A stretch of 64,000 nucleotides of DNA from Polaribacter batillariae (lineage in GTDB: Bacteria; Bacteroidota; Bacteroidia; Flavobacteriales; Flavobacteriaceae), in assembly GCF_017498485.1 (NCBI RefSeq), contig NZ_CP071795.1, positions 2,914,001-2,978,000 of the forward strand, in the 5' to 3' direction. The notes beneath the pieces are model-generated. The model saw nothing but the letters and a program-made list of their open reading frames with translations. It was not told where the DNA came from and did no database searches. A program made the position numbers and the translations under genes. Below are positions 28,749-38,965 of this stretch, piece by piece. Within the stretch, counting starts at the first letter, position 1; each line of letters opens with the position of its first letter.

Positions 28749-31070
28749 ATGAAGTTTATATTTAAACACATCGTTTTAGCCTTAGTAATTACCTTAATGT
28801 CTTGCGAGAAAGAAAAGGTTTTTTCTATAGAAGATATTCAGCTAATTCCTAAACCAGCAGAATTAAAGCTAGAGAATGGAAGTTTTCAATTTAATAAAAA
28901 CACAAAATTTTTTATTAATAACGACGAGCAATTACAAGCTACAGAAATGTTAGCAAGTAGGTTTAACACAGTTGCAAATTGGAATTTAGAAGCCGTAAAA
29001 AAAGCGCCTTCTTCTAATTATATTCAATTAACACTCAATAAAGATTTAGCGAAAGAAGCATACAAACTAAACGTAAATAGCGATGTAATTAAAATTGAAG
29101 CAAGTAATTTTTCAGGTTTTTTATATGCTATAGAAACAATTCGTCAATTATTACCAGCAGAAATTGAAAGCAATAAGCTCGTTAAAAATAAAACTTGGGA
29201 AATACCAAACCTAACAATTACAGATGCTCCTCGTTTTAAATGGCGTGGTTTAATGTTAGATGTTTCTAGACATTTTTTCGAAAAAGAATACGTTTTAAAA
29301 ACCATAGATCGTTTGGCTTATTTAAAAATGAATACACTTCATTTACACTTAGTAGATGACCAAGGATGGCGTATAGAAATTAAGAAATACCCAAAACTAA
29401 CAGAAGTTGGTGCGTGGAGAGTAGATCAAGAAAACAAACCTTGGAATGGTAGATATACACCAAAATTGGGCGAAAAAGCAACTTATGGTGGGTTTTACAC
29501 ACAAGAAGATATCAAAGAAATAGTGGCGTATGCGAAAACTAGAGGAGTTAATGTAGTGCCAGAAATAGAAATGCCAGCACATGTTACCAGTGCAATTGCT
29601 TCTTATCCAGAGTTTTCTTGTTTAGAAAAACCCGTTACAGTTCCTTCTGGTGGATTATGGCCAATTACAGACATTTATTGTGCAGGAAAAGAGTCCACCT
29701 TCGAATTTTTACAAGATGTTTTAACAGAAGTGATGGATTTATTTCCATCAAAATATATTCATGTTGGCGGAGATGAAGCAACCAAAACCAATTGGAAAAC
29801 ATGTGAGCACTGTAAAAAGAGAATGAAAACAGAAGGCTTGCACGATGTAGAAGAGTTGCAAAGCTATTTTATAAAACGTATGGAACGCTTTATAAGCTCT
29901 AAAGGACGCGTTTTAATTGGTTGGGACGAAATATTAGAAGGCGGTTTAGCACCAGGAGCAACAGTAATGAGTTGGCGAGGTGTAAAAGGTGGTTTAGAAG
30001 CTTCAAAACAAGGCCATGATGTGGTAATGACTCCAGGAAGCCACTGTTATTTCGACCATTATCAAGGACCTATGGATACAGAACCTATTGCTTGGGGTGG
30101 TTATACTCCAGTTAGCAAAGTCTATGAGTTCGATCCTGTTGTAGCATCTATGACAGAAGATCAAGCGAAACATGTTTTAGGAGGGCAAGCCAATTTATGG
30201 GCAGAATACATTCCAACAACATCGCAATCAGAGTATATGATTTTTCCAAGAATAGCTGCCTTATCTGAAGTACTTTGGAGCCCGAAAACAAATAGAAGTT
30301 GGAACGAGTTTTACCCACGCTTACAAGCAATGTTTACGCGTTACGATTTTCAAGGAATTAACTACGCTAAAAGTGCCTATACAATTACAGCGAAAACACA
30401 AGTTAACGACACAACCAATGTAATTTCTATCGCACTTAAAAACGAATTTCCGAATTCAGATATTCGTTATACATTAAACAATTCCGATTTAAACAAAGAA
30501 GCAATTCCTTATAAAAAACCTATAGAATTAAAAGAAACCACAACCATAAAAGCCGCTTTATTTAAAGACGATAAACCAGTAGGTAAAGTATTTGAAAAAA
30601 CATTTAATTACCATAAAGCCGTTGGTAAAAAAGTAACTTATCTATCGAAATATAGCGATAGCTATAAAGGTGCAGGTGCTAGTAACATGACCAATATTCT
30701 TAGGGGTTCTAAAAACTTTCATGATGGTCAATGGCAAGCGTGGATAGGTAATGATATGGAACTTATAATCGATTTAGAAACACCTACAGAAATTAGTAAA
30801 GTAAGCGTAGGAACCATGGATAACCAAGGTCCAGGTATTTATTACCCTACAAAAGTAGAAGTATTTCTCTCTAACGACGGAAAAACATTTAAAAGTGTAG
30901 GGGCAATTGATAGAGCTGTAAAAGTAAACCCAAATATCGAAATTAAAGATTTTTCGATTAATTTTAAAAGTCAGAAAGCGACCCACATAAAGGTAATTGC
31001 AACAAGTGTTAAAAAAGCACCAACTGGAGGTGGAGCTTGGTTGTTTGTAGATGAGATTGTTGTTGAGTAA
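28749..31070 (+). CDS. GH20 beta-N-acetylhexosaminidase with C-terminal CBM32-like domain
   Basis: A 773-residue lipoprotein (lipobox LMSC, Cys19). The N-terminal GH20b alpha/beta domain covers about residues 30-155; the GH20 TIM barrel follows, with RGLMLDVSRHFF, LHLHLVDDQGWR and the catalytic pair Asp342-Glu343 in HVGGDEA. A small Ig-like segment precedes a C-terminal F5/8 (CBM32-like) domain at about 640-773, with WQAWIGNDMELIIDL. It would release terminal beta-GlcNAc or GalNAc exposed after galactose removal. It lies 17 bases after the GH2 stop, matching the order of the two reactions. Confidence 0.92.
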   Translation: MKFIFKHIVLALVITLMSCEKEKVFSIEDIQLIPKPAELKLENGSFQFNKNTKFFINNDEQLQATEMLASRFNTVANWNLEAVKKAPSSNYIQLTLNKDLAKEAYKLNVNSDVIKIEASNFSGFLYAIETIRQLLPAEIESNKLVKNKTWEIPNLTITDAPRFKWRGLMLDVSRHFFEKEYVLKTIDRLAYLKMNTLHLHLVDDQGWRIEIKKYPKLTEVGAWRVDQENKPWNGRYTPKLGEKATYGGFYTQEDIKEIVAYAKTRGVNVVPEIEMPAHVTSAIASYPEFSCLEKPVTVPSGGLWPITDIYCAGKESTFEFLQDVLTEVMDLFPSKYIHVGGDEATKTNWKTCEHCKKRMKTEGLHDVEELQSYFIKRMERFISSKGRVLIGWDEILEGGLAPGATVMSWRGVKGGLEASKQGHDVVMTPGSHCYFDHYQGPMDTEPIAWGGYTPVSKVYEFDPVVASMTEDQAKHVLGGQANLWAEYIPTTSQSEYMIFPRIAALSEVLWSPKTNRSWNEFYPRLQAMFTRYDFQGINYAKSAYTITAKTQVNDTTNVISIALKNEFPNSDIRYTLNNSDLNKEAIPYKKPIELKETTTIKAALFKDDKPVGKVFEKTFNYHKAVGKKVTYLSKYSDSYKGAGASNMTNILRGSKNFHDGQWQAWIGNDMELIIDLETPTEISKVSVGTMDNQGPGIYYPTKVEVFLSNDGKTFKSVGAIDRAVKVNPNIEIKDFSINFKSQKATHIKVIATSVKKAPTGGGAWLFVDEIVVE

Positions 31071-31306
31071 TCGAAACAACCTAGCCCATACAGAAATTCT
31101 TACCTGTCGATTTTTTTTGATTATTTTATAGAATTAAAGAAATCGATGGGTAATAGCAAAAATGCCTGAAGAATGTAGCCCAAAAAAGTAAAGCATTAAA
31201 GTAAAAAACACAGCGTCTATTCTTCTAGATCGGGCATAAATACAAGGGCACAAAAGGTCGATTTTTTGTAGATAAATTTTAAATACATAAATAATACAGT
31301 AGTAAG

Positions 31307-32632
31307 ATGAAAAAAAGTATAATAGCACTATTGGTAGGTTGTTTTGTGAGTAGTTTAAGCATTGCTCAGCAAAAAGAACGAAGTAAAGAAGAGCGTTTGG
31401 CATGGTTTAAAGATGCAAAATTGGGTATTTTTATTCATTGGGGCATTTACAGCGTTAATGGAATAGACGAGTCTTGGTCGTTTTACAATAATTACCTATC
31501 ATATTCAAATTATATGAAGCAGTTAAATGGTTTTACTGCAAAAAAATACGACCCAGAATATTGGGCAAAACTAATTAAAGAAAGTGGTGCAAAATACACT
31601 GTAATTACAGCAAAACATCACGATGGTGTTGCACTTTGGGATACAAAATATAGCGATTTAAATGTTGTTGATAAAACTCCTGCAAAAAAAGATGTGCTTA
31701 CGCCATTTGTAAATGCTGTTCGCAAAGAAAATTTAAAATTAGGCATCTATTATTCTTTATTAGATTGGTCCAATCCAGATTATCCGAACTTTACAAGAAA
31801 AGAAAAACGTTATATAAACGATGCTAAAAAATGGAAAGCTTTTACCAAATTTAATTTCGCACAAATAGAAGAATTAACAAAATACAACCCAGATTTATAT
31901 TGGTTCGATGGCGATTGGGAGCAATCTGCCGAAAAATGGAAAGCCAAAGAAATTCGCGAACTTTTATTAGACAGAACTCCTACAACAATTATCAATTCTC
32001 GATTGCAAGGTTATGGAGACTATGCAACTCCAGAGCAAGGTGTACCAATTACAAAACCAGATAATCCGTTTTGGGAACTATGTTTAACAATGAACAATTC
32101 TTGGGGTTTTCAACCCAATGATAACAATTATAAAACTTCAAATCAACTGATTCGTATTCTGGTAGATTGTATTAGTATGGGCGGAAATTTATTGTTAGAT
32201 ATTGGTCCCAAACCAGATGGAACCATTCCTCAAGAACAAATAAATATTTTAAAAGATTTAGGAAGATGGACCAAAAAACACGAATCTGCTATTTACGGAA
32301 CACGCGCAGGAATTCCTTTTGGGCATTTTAATGGTTATACTGCGTTATCAAAAGATAGTACAATACTTTATCTTTATGTAGATAATAAACCCAATGGTCC
32401 GTTATTAATTAAAGGTTTAAAAAACAAAGTAAATCGAGCTTGGGTAGTAGGCAATGGCACTAAACTAAAAACAAAAGTTGTTGGAAAACAGTATTGGAGC
32501 CACGTTCCAGGATTGTTGTATATCGATTTACCTGAAAGTGTACAAGATAAAGACGTTACTGTAATTGCGGTTTTATTAGATGGTAAAGTAGATTTGTACA
32601 GAGAAAAAGGGCAAGTTATAGAAAGCAATTAA
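31307..32632 (+). CDS. GH29 alpha-L-fucosidase (copy 1)
   Basis: A 441-residue GH29 enzyme with a Sec signal (SSLSIAQ). The family opening is KLGIFIHWGIYSVNGIDESW, followed by TAKHHDGVALWDTKYS; the predicted nucleophile is Asp201 in LYWFDGDWE. The C-terminal beta domain is short. It may remove core alpha-1,6-fucose or antennary fucose from N-glycans. A 236-base gap before it, the largest inside the locus, suggests a second promoter at about 31250-31300, although no clear TAnnTTTG element is seen there. Confidence 0.9.
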   Translation: MKKSIIALLVGCFVSSLSIAQQKERSKEERLAWFKDAKLGIFIHWGIYSVNGIDESWSFYNNYLSYSNYMKQLNGFTAKKYDPEYWAKLIKESGAKYTVITAKHHDGVALWDTKYSDLNVVDKTPAKKDVLTPFVNAVRKENLKLGIYYSLLDWSNPDYPNFTRKEKRYINDAKKWKAFTKFNFAQIEELTKYNPDLYWFDGDWEQSAEKWKAKEIRELLLDRTPTTIINSRLQGYGDYATPEQGVPITKPDNPFWELCLTMNNSWGFQPNDNNYKTSNQLIRILVDCISMGGNLLLDIGPKPDGTIPQEQINILKDLGRWTKKHESAIYGTRAGIPFGHFNGYTALSKDSTILYLYVDNKPNGPLLIKGLKNKVNRAWVVGNGTKLKTKVVGKQYWSHVPGLLYIDLPESVQDKDVTVIAVLLDGKVDLYREKGQVIESN

Positions 32633-32645
32633 ATAAAACTTATGT

Positions 32646-34979
32646 ATGAAATGCAGTAAGTGCTACATATTTTTTATTGGATTGTTATTACTGTCTTGTA
32701 ATCGCGCAAAAAATAACAATAAGACAGTCAATCATATACAAACCGCCAATTTGGTAGATTTGGTAAATCCTTTAATGGGAACAGATTCCGATTTTAGTTT
32801 GTCTAATGGAAATACCTATCCTGCAATTGCAACACCTTGGGCAATGAATTTTTGGACACCACAAACTGCAAAAATGGGCGATGGTTGGGCGTATAAATAC
32901 GACGATAAAACCATTAGAGGCATCAAACAAACACATCAACCAAGTCCGTGGATTAACGATTATGCTGCGTTTTCTTTAATGGCTGTTACTGGTAAGTTAA
33001 AATATAAAGAAGAAGAAAGGGCTTCTTATTTTTCGCACAAAGCAGAAATTGTAAAACCCAACCATTATAGTGTTTATTTAGCAGATTACGATGTAACAGT
33101 ACAAGTTTCGCCAACCGAAAGAGCAGCTCATTTTAAATTTACATTCCCAAAATCAGATTCTTCATACATTATGTTAGACGCTTTTTATAAAGGATCTATG
33201 GTGAAAATTCTTCCGAAAGAAAGAAAAATTATTGGGTACTGTAGAAATAATAGTGGAGGAGTTCCAGATAATTTTCATAATTATTTTGTTGCTGAATTTG
33301 ATAAAGATTTTGAAATAAATCATACATGGAAAGACGATTGGGTTTTGAACAAGAATTCAACAAATAGCCAAGGAAAACATGTAGGCGCAATTATTGGTTT
33401 TAAAACCAAAAAAGGAGAAGAAGTGCACGTAAAAGTAGCTTCATCGTTTATAAGTCACGAGCAAGCGGCTTTAAATTTAAAAAGAGAAATTGGCGATAAT
33501 TCGTTTAAAAATACCAAAGAAAAAGCAAGAATAGTGTGGCAAAAAGAATTAAGTAGAATTAAAATTGAAGATAATAATATAGATAATATTAGAACCTTTT
33601 ACTCTTGTTTATATCGAGTTTTACTATTTCCGAGAAAATTTTATGAATACGATGTCGCAGAAAATATTGTGCATTATAGCCCTTATAATGGAAAGGTTTT
33701 AGCAGGTTATATGTTTACAGATAATGGTTTTTGGGATACGTTTAGAGCGGTTTTTCCATTTTTTAATTTAATGTACCCAACACTAAATAGCCATATTATG
33801 GAAGGTTTGGCAAATGCTTATAAAGAATCGGGTTGGTTGCCAGAATGGGCAAGTCCAGGACATCGCGATTGTATGGTGGGTTCTAATTCTGCAACCATTA
33901 TTGCAGATGCCTTTTTAAAAGGAAATATCAAAGAAAAAGACGTCGATATTTTATTTGAAGCGGTTCTAAAAAACGCAACTGTAAATGAGGGAAGACCTGT
34001 AAATTCGGTAGGTAGAGCAGGAGTAGATTATTACAATACATTAGGTTATGTGCCTTATAATGTTGGTATTAATGAGAATGCAGCCAGAACTTTAGAATAT
34101 GCTTTTGCCGATTTTACCATTGCAGAAATGGCAAAAAAAATGGGAAAAACACAAATTGCTAAAAAATATTACAAGCAGTCCAATAATTATAAAAATCTTT
34201 TTGATGCTTCTACCAATTTAATGCGTGGTAAAAATAAAGACGGAACCTTTCAAACACCATTCAACCCCTTAAAATGGGGCGATGCCTTTACAGAAGGAAA
34301 TAGTTTGCATTATACTTGGTCGGTTTTTCATGACATACAAGGTTTGCTTAATTTAATGGGCGGAAAAGAAAATTTCGAAAAAAAATTAGATGAAGTTTTC
34401 TCAATGCCACCAAATTTCGATGCTTCTTACTACGGTTTTACCATCCATGAAATCCGTGAAATGCAAATTGCAAATATGGGAAATTATGCACATGGTAATC
34501 AACCAATTCAACACATGATTTATTTGTATAATTACACAAATGCAGCTTATAAAGCACAAGAAAAAATAAGAGATGTTTTAACAAAATTATACAGTGCCAC
34601 ACCAGATGGTTATTGTGGAGACGAAGATAATGGGCAAACATCTGCATGGTATGTCTTTAGCTCATTAGGGTTTTACCCTGTTACTCCAGGGGTTAACGAA
34701 TATGTTATTGGAAGTCCGTTGTTTAAAAAAGCAACTTTAAAGTTAGAGAACGGAAATGAGTTTGTAATTTCTGCTTCCAACAACTCCAAGAAAAATGTAT
34801 TTATAGAAAAGATCTTGTTAAATGGAGCAGAGTGGAACCTCAATTACATCAATTATAAAGACATTAAAAATGGAGGACAATTAGAGTTTAAGATGAATGC
34901 CACTCCAAACAAAAAAAGAGCAATCAATAATAAGGCTGTTCCTTACTCATTAAGTAATCAAAAGCAACTAACGAACTAA
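32646..34979 (+). CDS. GH92 alpha-mannosidase lipoprotein (copy 2)
   Basis: A 777-residue GH92 lipoprotein (lipobox LLSC, Cys18). The opening VDLVNPLMGTDSDFSLSNGN differs from copy 1, as does the specificity region (HGNQPIQHMIYLYNY in place of NEPSHH). The catalytic GDEDNGQTSAWYVFSSLGFY is intact, with Asp661 as base. These changes suggest that it acts on a different alpha-mannosyl linkage (alpha-1,3, for example). It lies 14 bases after the first fucosidase and 19 before the second. Confidence 0.9.
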   Translation: MKCSKCYIFFIGLLLLSCNRAKNNNKTVNHIQTANLVDLVNPLMGTDSDFSLSNGNTYPAIATPWAMNFWTPQTAKMGDGWAYKYDDKTIRGIKQTHQPSPWINDYAAFSLMAVTGKLKYKEEERASYFSHKAEIVKPNHYSVYLADYDVTVQVSPTERAAHFKFTFPKSDSSYIMLDAFYKGSMVKILPKERKIIGYCRNNSGGVPDNFHNYFVAEFDKDFEINHTWKDDWVLNKNSTNSQGKHVGAIIGFKTKKGEEVHVKVASSFISHEQAALNLKREIGDNSFKNTKEKARIVWQKELSRIKIEDNNIDNIRTFYSCLYRVLLFPRKFYEYDVAENIVHYSPYNGKVLAGYMFTDNGFWDTFRAVFPFFNLMYPTLNSHIMEGLANAYKESGWLPEWASPGHRDCMVGSNSATIIADAFLKGNIKEKDVDILFEAVLKNATVNEGRPVNSVGRAGVDYYNTLGYVPYNVGINENAARTLEYAFADFTIAEMAKKMGKTQIAKKYYKQSNNYKNLFDASTNLMRGKNKDGTFQTPFNPLKWGDAFTEGNSLHYTWSVFHDIQGLLNLMGGKENFEKKLDEVFSMPPNFDASYYGFTIHEIREMQIANMGNYAHGNQPIQHMIYLYNYTNAAYKAQEKIRDVLTKLYSATPDGYCGDEDNGQTSAWYVFSSLGFYPVTPGVNEYVIGSPLFKKATLKLENGNEFVISASNNSKKNVFIEKILLNGAEWNLNYINYKDIKNGGQLEFKMNATPNKKRAINNKAVPYSLSNQKQLTN

Positions 34980-34997
34980 AGAATAAATTAAAAACAG

Positions 34998-36500
34998 ATG
35001 AAAAAAGCGAAACAAAGAGTTCTAAAATTAATAATAGCATTCGTTTTAATGCAAAACGGTTTACTGGCTCAGGCTATTTATGAAGACGAACGTTATGTTC
35101 CAGAAACAGATCCTTTGGTCTTAAAAAAATTAAACAAATGGCAAGATAAAAAGTTTGGTCTTTTAATGCATTGGGGTACATATAGCCAATGGGGTATTGT
35201 AGAATCTTGGTCGCTTTGTCCAGAAGATTATGGTTGGTGCGAAAGAAAAAAAGGAAAGAATCCTCAAAATTATTTCGAATATAAAAAAGAATATGAAGGC
35301 TTAAAAAAAACTTTTAATCCTGTAAAATTCGACCCAGAAAAATGGGCAAAAGCAGCGAAATATGCAGGAATGAAATACATGGTTTTTACCACAAAACACC
35401 ATGACGGATTTTCGATGTTCGATTCGAAATATACAAATTATAAAGTAACAGACCCAGAATGTGCTTTTAGTACAAACCCAAAAGCAAACATTACAAAAGA
35501 AATTTTTAACGCATTTAGAAACGAAGATATGTGGATTGGTGCTTATTTCTCTAAACCAGATTGGCATACCGAAAATTATTGGAGCCCTTATTTTCCTCCT
35601 CAAGATAGAAACGTAAACTACAATCCTGCAGAATATCCAGAAAAATGGCAAAAATTTATCGACTTTACACACAATCAAATTTTAGAATTAATGACCGATT
35701 ACGGAAAAGTAGATATTTTATGGTTAGATGGTGGTTGGGTTGCGAAAGTAACAAAAGAAGAAATTAAAAAGGCTTACAAAGCGAAGTTTATCGAAAATAA
35801 ATCAGGAAATGGATTTATTAAGCACCGTGTTGTAAATCAAGACATTAAAATGGATGAGTTGGTGGTAAAAGCTCGCAAAAAACAACCGGGTTTAATTGTT
35901 GTAGATAGAGCCGTTCATGGAAAAAATCAAAACTATTTAACTCCAGAAAATAGAGTGCCAGAAAAAACATTGCCTTACCCTTGGGAATCTTGTATTATTT
36001 CTGGAGGTGGCTGGTCTTACACACCAGATGCAAAATATATGAGTGGTAGAAAAGGCATACATACACTTGTAGATGTTGTGGCTAAAGGAGGTAATTTACT
36101 ATTAAATGTTGCGCCAAGTCCAGAAGGCGAGTGGCAACAAGGAGCTTACGATTTATTAAAAGAATATGGCGACTGGATGAAAGTAAACAGTACTGCAATT
36201 TACGGAACAACACCAATTGCACCTTTTAAAGAGAATAATATTTGCATGACTCAAAACAAAAAAGGAAACGTGTTTTTATTTTATTTGGCGGCAGAAGAAG
36301 AACACGAAATGCCATCAGAAATCGTGGTAAAATCTATCAACCCTAAAAAAGGAACAAAAATTAGCATGTTAGGTTCTAAAAAAAGATTAAAATGGGTAAA
36401 ACAAAACGAAGGCTTTAAAGTTTTTATTCCAAGATCGTTAAGAAGAAACCCAACATCAAAATATGCATGGACATTTAAAATTGATGCAATAGATAAATAA
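34998..36500 (+). CDS. GH29 alpha-L-fucosidase (copy 2)
   Basis: A 500-residue GH29 protein with a Sec signal (MQNGLLAQA). Family motifs are KFGLLMHWGTYSQWGIVESW, FTTKHHDGFSMFDSKYTNY and VDILWLDGGWV, with nucleophile Asp244. It has insertions absent from copy 1 (for example around CPEDYGWCERKKGKNP), so it probably belongs to a different GH29 subfamily and may prefer another fucosyl linkage. It is co-transcribed with the surrounding GH92 and unknown lipoprotein genes. Confidence 0.9.
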   Translation: MKKAKQRVLKLIIAFVLMQNGLLAQAIYEDERYVPETDPLVLKKLNKWQDKKFGLLMHWGTYSQWGIVESWSLCPEDYGWCERKKGKNPQNYFEYKKEYEGLKKTFNPVKFDPEKWAKAAKYAGMKYMVFTTKHHDGFSMFDSKYTNYKVTDPECAFSTNPKANITKEIFNAFRNEDMWIGAYFSKPDWHTENYWSPYFPPQDRNVNYNPAEYPEKWQKFIDFTHNQILELMTDYGKVDILWLDGGWVAKVTKEEIKKAYKAKFIENKSGNGFIKHRVVNQDIKMDELVVKARKKQPGLIVVDRAVHGKNQNYLTPENRVPEKTLPYPWESCIISGGGWSYTPDAKYMSGRKGIHTLVDVVAKGGNLLLNVAPSPEGEWQQGAYDLLKEYGDWMKVNSTAIYGTTPIAPFKENNICMTQNKKGNVFLFYLAAEEEHEMPSEIVVKSINPKKGTKISMLGSKKRLKWVKQNEGFKVFIPRSLRRNPTSKYAWTFKIDAIDK

Positions 36501-36508
36501 AATTAAAA

Positions 36509-38953
36509 ATGAAAATTTCTTTAAAACTCACCTGTTTATTTCTGTTAGGTTTTGCTCTTATCATTACTTCTTGCACAGAAAATAATATAAAACTAACATC
36601 AAAAAATAATTTAATACAATTCGAATTTCATAAAAACGGAAGTTTTATAGGAATTTTCGATCAAACGAAAAGCGAAAATTATTTAGATACCAGTAACCCA
36701 ACTTATTTAATGTCCATAAGAATTAACGATGTATTCGAGCATCCAATATCGATGGAAATAAATGAAGATCTAATTACTTTAAAATATCCTTCAAACACTC
36801 AGGCCCAAATTAAATACATTAGAAAAGAGAGGTATTTTACTTTCGAATTAGTTGGTATAAATGGAAGCAAAGAGGTAGATTTAATAACCTGGGGGCCTTA
36901 TTATACCACCATTAATAAAACTATTGGAGAAACTATTGGAGTTGTTAGAAACGATAAATTTGCCCTAGGAGTTCAAGCACTAAATATAAAAACTCTAGGC
37001 GGTTTTCCTTATAATGAAAATGATTGTATGCCAGAATTCGACATTTTTACACAAGAAGATGTTACAGATATGGGCCAAGAAGGAAAAAGCCATGTATTGT
37101 ATCGAATAGAAGCAGCAAAACCAACCAAAACAGGGTCGAGTTTGCAAACTTATTGTAGAAATAGAGATAAAGATAGAATTATCGAAAACTTAGGGCATAC
37201 CAAATTTGTTGCTCCTAAATATGATGATGGAGGAGTAATAGGTTCTAAAATAGCATTTTTTGGGGTGCCTACAGAAGAGGCTTTGCAAACCATAGGTGCT
37301 ATCGAAGTTGCAGAAGGGCTTCCACATCCAACCATAAATGGCCAATGGATGAAAACAGCACCAGAGGCTGCTGCAGCATATATTATAATGAATTTTAATG
37401 AAGAAACTATTGATGATGCTATTGAAGTTACAAAAAAAGCCGGGCTAAAACATTTATACCATTATGGAAAAACATTTGAAAGCTGGGGGCATTTTCAGTT
37501 ATTCAAAGAAGCATTTCCTAATGGATATGATGGCATGAAAGCCTGTGTAGAAAAAGCTAAAAAAGAAGGAATTTCTATAGGAGGTCATACCCTTTCTAAC
37601 TTTATTACAACCAACGATCCTTATGTAACACCTATACCCGATAAACGACTGGCAGAAGTAGGGCGTTCAATAATTACAAGCGATATCGATAAAAAACAAA
37701 CAGAAATAGCCATCGAATCTCCAGACTTTTTTAATCAATTTAAAAACAATAATTTAAGAACTGTTCGAATTGGTAACGAATTAATTAGATACGGAAGTGT
37801 AACAGAGAAAAAACCTTGGAAGCTATTAGATTGCCAAAGAGGGGCATTTAATACCCAAATACTTCAACACAAATCTAATACACCAATTGCAAAATTGTTA
37901 GACCATCCGTACAAAGTATTTTTATCGAATACAAGTTTAACAAAAGAACTTTCTAAAAACATCGCAAACCTGTATAATAAAACTGGGATGAAACAAATTT
38001 CTTTTGATGGTCTAGAAGGTAACAAATCTACAGGACTAGGTAATTATGGAGAAACCATGATGCCTTACGAATGGTATAATAATTTATCCGAAGATTTAAA
38101 AGATGGCTTAATAATCGATGCTAGTAGAACCACTCATTTTTTTTGGCACTTATACACACGAATGAATTGGGGCGAACCTTGGTATGCAAATTTTCGAGAA
38201 AGTCAAACCCAATACCGTATGAAAAATCAAGCATATTTTAGAAGAAACTATATGCCAGGTATGTTAGGTTGGTTTAGAATGACACCAGAAATTAGTCTCG
38301 AAGATATGGAGTGGATGCTCTCTAGAACTGCTGCTTTTGATGCAGGTTATGCCTTTATAACCTCTAAAGAAACATTAAAAAAACACGGGCAATCTAACGC
38401 GATTCTAGAACTGGTAAAACAATGGGAACGTGCCAGATTGGCAGGTGTTTTTCCTTCAGAATTAAAGAAAGAAATGGAAGATTTAAAAAACGAGTATCAT
38501 TTAGCACCTGTTTCAGAAAACTCATGGAATTTATTTCCAATTGCAATCGACATATTTAAGCATTCTAAAAAAGTAAGACAACCAGGAGAACCTTTATACT
38601 CAACTTTTAATTTTAAAAATACGTCAAAAAAACAACCATTAGTGTTTACGATTAAGTTAGCAGAAGCAACTAAGTGTCGAAATATTATTATAGAATTAGA
38701 CAATTATAAAAAAATAAAATTGCCCATAACACTTACTAACCAACAAATATTTAGATACGAAGGGGGTAAACAAGGTACTTTATTTGATAAAAATTGGAAT
38801 GTGATTAAAACAATAGATTTAGATATTAAAAATGTTAATGTTTCGAAAGGAAGCCATTCGTTAACGGTTGATTGCGATTTTTTAAGTGACGATAAATCGG
38901 AAATCATCATAGAGGTTAAAACTATTGGAGAACCTAAATTGCTAACAAAGTAG
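36509..38953 (+). CDS. unrecognised large lipoprotein, candidate glycoside hydrolase
   Basis: I do not recognise the family of this 814-residue lipoprotein (lipobox IITSC, Cys22). The first 240 residues look like a beta-sandwich. The middle (about 290-640) alternates strands and helices like a TIM barrel, with KHLYHYGKTFESWGH, MKQISFDGLEGN (Asp500), LIIDASRTTHFFWHLYTR (Asp537) and WGEPWYANFRES (Glu556). The C-terminal 130 residues are again beta-rich. The FDG and DxSR motifs resemble nucleophile and acid/base strands of retaining clan-D hydrolases. It sits between a fucosidase and GH92 copy 3 in one operon, so a role in the same glycan is likely. Function otherwise unknown. Confidence 0.6.
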   Translation: MKISLKLTCLFLLGFALIITSCTENNIKLTSKNNLIQFEFHKNGSFIGIFDQTKSENYLDTSNPTYLMSIRINDVFEHPISMEINEDLITLKYPSNTQAQIKYIRKERYFTFELVGINGSKEVDLITWGPYYTTINKTIGETIGVVRNDKFALGVQALNIKTLGGFPYNENDCMPEFDIFTQEDVTDMGQEGKSHVLYRIEAAKPTKTGSSLQTYCRNRDKDRIIENLGHTKFVAPKYDDGGVIGSKIAFFGVPTEEALQTIGAIEVAEGLPHPTINGQWMKTAPEAAAAYIIMNFNEETIDDAIEVTKKAGLKHLYHYGKTFESWGHFQLFKEAFPNGYDGMKACVEKAKKEGISIGGHTLSNFITTNDPYVTPIPDKRLAEVGRSIITSDIDKKQTEIAIESPDFFNQFKNNNLRTVRIGNELIRYGSVTEKKPWKLLDCQRGAFNTQILQHKSNTPIAKLLDHPYKVFLSNTSLTKELSKNIANLYNKTGMKQISFDGLEGNKSTGLGNYGETMMPYEWYNNLSEDLKDGLIIDASRTTHFFWHLYTRMNWGEPWYANFRESQTQYRMKNQAYFRRNYMPGMLGWFRMTPEISLEDMEWMLSRTAAFDAGYAFITSKETLKKHGQSNAILELVKQWERARLAGVFPSELKKEMEDLKNEYHLAPVSENSWNLFPIAIDIFKHSKKVRQPGEPLYSTFNFKNTSKKQPLVFTIKLAEATKCRNIIIELDNYKKIKLPITLTNQQIFRYEGGKQGTLFDKNWNVIKTIDLDIKNVNVSKGSHSLTVDCDFLSDDKSEIIIEVKTIGEPKLLTK

Positions 38954-38965
38954 AATTTTTAATAA

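Noticed and set aside
31071..31306. Gap before the first fucosidase as a gene or riboswitch
   Set aside because: It holds only a weak AATCGA/TCGATT pair and a T run, possibly a poor terminator, and no coding frame or known riboswitch core.
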